DNA from: an uncultured Clostridia bacterium
Lineage (GTDB): Bacteria > Bacillota > Clostridia > Oscillospirales > CAG-272
NCBI GenBank assembly: GCA_947631245.1
Contig: CANRKP010000004.1
Location: forward strand, 23,892 to 87,891
Reading direction: 5' to 3'
Length of the DNA stretch: 64,000 nt
A program made the translations under genes and the position numbers. Each line of letters starts with the position of its first letter. The first letter of the stretch is position 1. Below the pieces are notes generated by a model. The model ran no database searches. It was not told where the DNA came from and saw nothing but the letters and a program-made list of their open reading frames with translations. This document shows positions 59,981 through 64,000 of this stretch, one piece after another.

Positions 59981-60589
59981 ATGTTCCCGATACTTGAGGC
60001 CGCATACGACATCATTGACGAAAAAGACGACGCACAAAACGAACAATACAGGAAAAAGGCAGAAGCAATTTTTGTGAAGTTCGGGAAAAAGATGTATCTT
60101 GCCGCCATGAGCGTCACCAAAAACCATCACGACGCCGAGGACGCTGTTCAGGACACGTTTATCTCGATAGCGAAAATCATTGACCGCGTACCTGACCCCG
60201 AAACCGAAGTAGCTGAGATTTATTACTGCAAAGCAGCAAAAAACCATGCGCTCAGCAAGTTGAGGGGTGAGGTGTGCCGCGTCTCCATCGACTGCGTGAG
60301 CGACGAGTTAATTCAGATAAAGGATTTTGCCGAAAACATTGCCGACGACGAGCTCTACGAAAATATTCTTGAATATATAACGAAGATGGACGAAAAATAC
60401 GCGGACGTTCTGACGATGAGATATTTGTTCGACATGAAGCCCGGCGATATAGCAAGGTCGTTGAACAGGCCCGTGAACACGGTTAAAAGTCAGCTCGCAC
60501 GCGCCGTATCCATGTTGAACAAGGAATTCGGCGTAAAAGGGAGAATGCAGGGAAAAGCCGAAAAAAAGAAGGAAGGGGAGCTTTCATGA
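59981..60589 (+). CDS. RNA polymerase ECF-type sigma factor
   Basis: A 202-residue group 4 sigma factor. Region 2 includes MYLAAMSVTKNHHDAEDAVQDTFISIAK and region 4 includes YADVLTMRYLFDMKPGDIARSLNRPVNTVKSQLARAVSML (shown here only as landmarks in pieces: DAEDAVQDTF, PGDIARSLNRPVNTVKSQL). The ATG at 59981 has a full GGGAGGTGA site; an upstream frame extension is not needed. It overlaps the next gene by 4 bp (ATGA), a membrane protein with the look of its anti-sigma factor. Region 2 to 4 linker contains several Cys. Confidence 0.9.
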   Translation: MFPILEAAYDIIDEKDDAQNEQYRKKAEAIFVKFGKKMYLAAMSVTKNHHDAEDAVQDTFISIAKIIDRVPDPETEVAEIYYCKAAKNHALSKLRGEVCRVSIDCVSDELIQIKDFAENIADDELYENILEYITKMDEKYADVLTMRYLFDMKPGDIARSLNRPVNTVKSQLARAVSMLNKEFGVKGRMQGKAEKKKEGELS

Positions 60590-61272
60590 AGACATGGCAG
60601 AGACAGCTTCTGGAGCGCGCGCTTGCGGAAGCGGGGAGAGAAGAGCTTGCCGAATATTCGGGCGCGGCGGGAGAAGAGGTCGTTTTTTCTCCGGGCTTCC
60701 GCGAGAAAATAATGAGCATACAGTTCGATGGAAGCAGCCCGTGCTCGCGGTCGTGCATCAAGAAAACGCTCAAGCTGCTTCTTGTCGCCGCGCTGTTTGC
60801 GGCGGTCGTAATGTCTGTCAGTGCGTCGCGGGACAGCATCCTGCGCCCTGTGATCGATCTTGAAAATACGACGTTTACCATATCTTTTGATCTTGACGAC
60901 AAAAAACCGGCAGAAAATGACGGTTTCACCGCCGGATATATTCCCGGGGGATTTACCCAGTCGGATGCCGGTACGAACGGAAACGGTAATTATAAGTATA
61001 TAACATGGAAAAATGAGTCGGGAGACTGCGAGATAGAGATACGCCGCATCACAGACTCGAGCTGCTGCTTTCTGATCTCCACGTCAGACGGCACGATATC
61101 GAAGCTCAAGGTCGGGGACAGGACTGTATCGAAGATAATGAACAAGCACGGCGACGCGTACTTTTGGGTAGAAAAGGACAGCTTCTTTCTCGTTAGTGCC
61201 GCAGGCGTGCCTTACGACGAGCTTGTACGCGTCATAAACGGCGTCAGTCCGTGCACGACACCGAAGCAATAA
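60586..61272 (+). CDS. Probable anti-sigma factor, single-pass membrane protein
   Basis: A 228-residue protein: an N-terminal cytosolic helical part of about 60 residues (RQLLERALAEAGREELAEYS), a membrane helix (LKLLLVAALFAAVVMSVSA about 63-81) and an outer DUF4367-like domain (FTAGYIPGGFTQSD, YKYITWKNESGDCEIEI, YFWVEKDSFFLVSAAGVPYDEL). The start overlaps the ECF sigma gene by 4 bp. No zinc-binding His/Cys anti-sigma motif is seen, so the sigma-binding role rests on operon and topology. Site-2 cleavage by RseP is possible. Confidence 0.78.
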   Translation: MKTWQRQLLERALAEAGREELAEYSGAAGEEVVFSPGFREKIMSIQFDGSSPCSRSCIKKTLKLLLVAALFAAVVMSVSASRDSILRPVIDLENTTFTISFDLDDKKPAENDGFTAGYIPGGFTQSDAGTNGNGNYKYITWKNESGDCEIEIRRITDSSCCFLISTSDGTISKLKVGDRTVSKIMNKHGDAYFWVEKDSFFLVSAAGVPYDELVRVINGVSPCTTPKQ

Positions 61273-61396
61273 AGTCAACCTAAAGTTGCACATGCTTGAC
61301 AAAAATATCGCGGCAAGTGTGTCTGATAAAGGCATGCTCCGCGGTATTTTGTTGTTTTGACATCTAAAGTTGCAGAAAAATACAAATAAAAATTGG

Positions 61397-61426
61397 TTGA
61401 AAAACTTGAGCGCGAAGTAATATAAT
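61397..61426 (+). promoter_or_regulatory. Promoter of the HTH-GlmM gene
   Basis: TTGAAA and TATAAT separated by 18 bp; predicted start near 61433, about 36 bases before the ATG. Confidence 0.75.
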
Positions 61427-61468
61427 GATACAGTGAGAAAAGTCACGAAAGGTCATACAACGTTTATA

Positions 61469-63109
61469 ATGAAGATTGGAGAAAAAATAGCATATTACCG
61501 TTCCTCGCTCGGAATGTCGCAGGAGGAGCTTGCTGATACGCTCGGCGTTTCGCGTCAGGCCGTCTCGAAGTGGGAGGTTGGTCAAACCGAGCCGAGAATA
61601 GATAAGATACCGCAGCTTTGCGAGCTGTTCCGCGTTTCGACAGACGACCTCATACGCGAGGACGCCCCAGTACGCACGCGCGACGCTGCACCGGCAGTCG
61701 CGCATGAGCTCAAGTCAGGAAAATATTTTGGAACAGACGGTTTCCGCGGAGAGGCGAACGGCGAGCTTACGGCGGAGCACGCGTTCCGCGTCGGCAGATT
61801 CCTCGGCTGGTACTACTCGGATCCGATATCGGGCTGCCGCGACCGCAATTATAAGCCTCGCATAGTCATCGGCAAGGATACGCGTCTTTCGAGCTATATG
61901 CTTGAATACGCGATAGCGGCAGGGCTCACCTCGTCCGGCGCCGACGCGTATATGCTCCACGTCACGACGACGCCGAGCGTTTCTTACGTTACGCGGCAGG
62001 ATATTTTCGACTGCGGCATAATGATATCGGCATCTCACAACACGTATACCGACAACGGAATAAAGCTCATAAACAAGTACGGCGAGAAGATGGACGACTC
62101 GACGCTTGCGCTTATTGAGGCGTATATTGACGGCAACATGGAGCCGCTCGGTCTCGAGGGCGACGATATCCCGCTTGCTCATCAGGAGCGCGTCGGCGCG
62201 ATAATAGACTACGCCGCGGGGCGCAATCGCTATGTCGGTTACCTTATTTCGGTTGCGGCGCACTCCTTCCGTGACGTCAAAGTCGGTCTCGACTGTGCAA
62301 ACGGCGCCTCGTGGCAGATAGCCCCCTCGGTTTTTGAGGCTCTCGGTGCACAGATACGCGTCATAAACGGTCAGCCTGACGGCAAAAACATCAACCGCGG
62401 TGCAGGCTCAACGCACGTTGAGCAGCTTTGCCGGTACGTCAAGGAGAACCATCTCGATGTCGGTTTTGCGTTTGACGGCGACGCCGACCGCTGCATTGCT
62501 GTCGACGAGAACGGGCACGCCGTAGACGGGGATGTCATCATGTATATCCTCGGCTGCCAGCTCAAGCGCCGCGGTGCGCTCGAAAATAATACGGTCGTCA
62601 CGACAGTCATGTCAAACGCGGGTCTTTACCGCGCGCTCCGCGAGGCGGGCATAGATACGGTACAGACTACTGTCGGCGACAGATATGTCTATGAGGAGAT
62701 GCTCCGCCACGGTTATTCGCTCGGCGGCGAGCAGTCCGGGCACATAATCATCCACAAGTACGCAACGACAGGCGACGGCATACTTACGGCCATAATGCTC
62801 ATGGAGGAGATACTCGAGCGTAAGACGACGCTTGGCAAGCTCGCCTCCGCTGTCACGATATTCCCGCAGGTGCTGAAAAATATCAGGGTCACCGATAAGG
62901 CGGCAGTGATGGAAGACGCCGATATAAACGCGAAGGTCGCGGAGATAACGGCGCGCTTCGGAGACTCGGGCAGGGTGCTTTTACGCAAGAGCGGAACGGA
63001 ACCCCTCATCCGCGTTATGGCGGAAGGGGAAAACACGGAGCTCTGCACCGCGGCGGTCGAGGAGCTGCTCGCGCTTATAAGGGAAAAGGGCTACGAGGCA
63101 AAACAGTAA
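61469..63109 (+). CDS. Phosphoglucosamine mutase-like protein fused to an N-terminal XRE helix-turn-helix
   Basis: A 546-residue fusion. Residues 1-65 are a complete Cro/CI helix-turn-helix (YYRSSLGMSQEELADTLGVS, RQAVSKWEVGQTEPRIDKI). From about residue 84 a full GlmM-type enzyme follows: KYFGTDGFRGEANGELT, catalytic serine loop MISASHNTYTDNGIKL, metal loop FAFDGDADRCIAVD, sugar loop GGEQSGHIII and phosphate loop LRKSGTEPLIRVM. The enzyme interconverts glucosamine-6- and -1-phosphate for peptidoglycan synthesis. The fusion is in one uninterrupted frame. The next gene is a GlmU-like acetyltransferase. The ribosome binding site GAAAGG is rather far from the ATG; GTG 61433 upstream is possible. 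Confidence 0.9.
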   Translation: MKIGEKIAYYRSSLGMSQEELADTLGVSRQAVSKWEVGQTEPRIDKIPQLCELFRVSTDDLIREDAPVRTRDAAPAVAHELKSGKYFGTDGFRGEANGELTAEHAFRVGRFLGWYYSDPISGCRDRNYKPRIVIGKDTRLSSYMLEYAIAAGLTSSGADAYMLHVTTTPSVSYVTRQDIFDCGIMISASHNTYTDNGIKLINKYGEKMDDSTLALIEAYIDGNMEPLGLEGDDIPLAHQERVGAIIDYAAGRNRYVGYLISVAAHSFRDVKVGLDCANGASWQIAPSVFEALGAQIRVINGQPDGKNINRGAGSTHVEQLCRYVKENHLDVGFAFDGDADRCIAVDENGHAVDGDVIMYILGCQLKRRGALENNTVVTTVMSNAGLYRALREAGIDTVQTTVGDRYVYEEMLRHGYSLGGEQSGHIIIHKYATTGDGILTAIMLMEEILERKTTLGKLASAVTIFPQVLKNIRVTDKAAVMEDADINAKVAEITARFGDSGRVLLRKSGTEPLIRVMAEGENTELCTAAVEELLALIREKGYEAKQ

Positions 63110-63134
63110 GGCGTAATAAGGACGGAACGGAAAT

Positions 63135-63812
63135 ATGAATTGCGGAATTTTCTCACCCGAGGCGCTTTTCGATTTTGAAAGAACGCAGTCGGCGGATATA
63201 TTTGAGGGGTGTAATTTTGCATGGGAGGCGATAGGAAAGATAAGCGCCTACATCGTTGAAAGAAGCAAGACGCTCTCGCCGGACGAATATGAAAATCCAG
63301 CCCCGGGCGTATATATTTCGCGCGAGGCGAAGGTCGCGCCTACGGCAAGCATTTCGGGTCCGTGCATTATAGAAGCGGGAGCTGAGATACGCCACTGTGC
63401 GTTCATACGAGGCTCGGCGATAGTCGGCAGGGGCGCTGTCGTCGGAAACTCGACAGAGCTGAAAAACGTCATCCTCTTCGACGGAGTTCAGGTCCCGCAC
63501 TATAATTATGTCGGCGACTCCATACTCGGATATAAGGCGCATATGGGAGCGGGCGCCATTGCTTCAAACGTCCGCAGCGACAAGAAAAATGTCACGGTGA
63601 AAACTCCCGATGGGGAGAAAATCGAGACGGGGCTTCGCAAATTCGGGGCAATACTCGGGGACAATGTAGAGGTCGGATGCGGGAGCGTGCTGAATCCCGG
63701 AACTGTCGTCTGCCGTGGTGCGCGCGTTTATCCTCTCTCGTCCGTCAGGGGAACAGTCCCTGAGCACTCGATATATAAGCGGATGGGCGAGATCGCGGAG
63801 ATAAGAGAATAA
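63135..63812 (+). CDS. Left-handed beta-helix acyltransferase, GlmU C-terminal-like
   Basis: A 225-residue hexapeptide-repeat transferase. After an N-terminal helical part (about 1-60), repeats such as GPCIIEAGAEIRHCAFIRGSAI and AVVGNSTELKNVILFDGVQV form the beta-helix. VPHYNYVGDSILGYKAHMGAGAIASNVR matches the active-site region of the GlmU acetyltransferase domain, with the catalytic His in VPH. There is no uridylyltransferase domain. It starts 25 bp after the HTH-GlmM gene, so the pair could carry out two successive steps toward UDP-GlcNAc, or act on related nucleotide sugars. Confidence 0.85.
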   Translation: MNCGIFSPEALFDFERTQSADIFEGCNFAWEAIGKISAYIVERSKTLSPDEYENPAPGVYISREAKVAPTASISGPCIIEAGAEIRHCAFIRGSAIVGRGAVVGNSTELKNVILFDGVQVPHYNYVGDSILGYKAHMGAGAIASNVRSDKKNVTVKTPDGEKIETGLRKFGAILGDNVEVGCGSVLNPGTVVCRGARVYPLSSVRGTVPEHSIYKRMGEIAEIRE

Positions 63813-63823
63813 AAGAAAATAAG

Positions 63824-63853
63824 GACGGCGGCTGAACAAACTCCGCCGCCGTC
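63824..63853 (+). terminator. Hairpin after the acyltransferase gene
   Basis: GACGGCGGC pairs with GCCGCCGTC; an A-run and then TTCTTTTTT follow. Confidence 0.6.
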
Positions 63854-63873
63854 AAAAAAATTCTTTTTTGCTA

Positions 63874-63902
63874 TTGACAATCGGGATGACGTATGATATA
63901 AT
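63874..63902 (+). promoter_or_regulatory. Consensus promoter of tRNA-Leu(TAA)
   Basis: TTGACA, 17-bp spacer, TATAAT. Confidence 0.92.
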
Positions 63903-63926
63903 AGCACACGCTGATGAAGAATGCGT

Positions 63927-64000
63927 GCCGCTGTGGCGTAATCGGCAGACGCAGCGGACTTAAAATCCGCCGGAGTAAAATCCGTACCGGTTCAAGTCCG
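63927..64000 (+). tRNA. tRNA-Leu (anticodon TAA), cut by window end
   Basis: Begins GCCGCTGTGGCG; the anticodon arm GCGGA-CTTAAAA-TCCGC gives TAA, for codon UUA/UUG. A long variable arm and the T loop TTCAAGT follow; the 3' acceptor strand is outside the window. Confidence 0.93.

Noticed and set aside
1..64000. CRISPR array, rRNA operon, insertion sequence with transposase
   Set aside because: No regularly spaced repeat series, rRNA-like sequence or transposase motif was found in the window.

Overview
The window is chromosomal DNA of an endospore-forming, fermentative Firmicute of class Clostridia, probably an uncultured gut Oscillospirales-type lineage. Supporting signs are spoIIGA-sigE, a dgt-dnaG-rpoD block, a rpsB-tsf-pyrH-frr-uppS-cdsA-dxr-rseP-ispG-polC block in Clostridia order, a short archaeal-type ProS, plant-polysaccharide hydrolases (GH10 xylanase end, GH27 alpha-galactosidase) and a D-lactate dehydrogenase. 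Coding DNA is GC-rich; most intergenic promoters are near-consensus TTGACA-N17-TATAAT.

Layout. 1-3.6 kb: end of a xylanase, an ABC exporter, a small unknown gene and an HU-like gene interrupted by an in-frame stop. 3.64-5.15 kb: a tyrosine recombinase between two exact 25-bp inverted repeats, with a strong promoter pointing out of one end and a terminator just outside; this has the layout of a phase-variation switch. 5.2-7.2 kb: a TPR/SUFU/DUF2185 polyimmunity-type protein. 7.4-16 kb: sporulation sigma processing, L31, HflX, YigZ, dGTPase, primase and housekeeping sigma. 16-31 kb: an orphan solute-binding lipoprotein, then translation, lipid, isoprenoid and replication genes. 31.3-34 kb: an AT-richer accessory patch with an amber-interrupted gene, a Nudix hydrolase, a small ORF and a membrane-anchored HNH protein.

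34-46 kb: DUF3842, an ECF transporter S component behind a structured leader with a terminator, an AAA ATPase driven by a LexA/CI-like S24 repressor, a divergent small membrane protein with two copies of a 12-bp operator-like site, surface proteins, a HAD phosphatase, a type II pantothenate kinase and a homoserine dehydrogenase operon. 46-59 kb: ProS, RodA, small unknown genes, alpha-galactosidase, a CBS protein, an OppA-like lipoprotein that looks circularly permuted, Nudix, DegV, tRNA-Leu(GAG), tRNA-Val(GAC), a deoxyinosine glycosylase, D-LDH, VanZ and CarD with a leader ORF. 59-64 kb: a secreted protein, an ECF sigma/anti-sigma pair, a helix-turn-helix-GlmM fusion next to a GlmU-like acetyltransferase, and a tRNA-Leu(TAA) cut by the window end.

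The observations most worth following are the inverted-repeat recombinase segment, the ECF-S leader RNA, the permuted OppA, the HTH-GlmM fusion, the S24 repressor locus and a tRNA-Leu gene whose leader is complementary to its own 5' end. All functional calls are from reading motifs; no database search was run.
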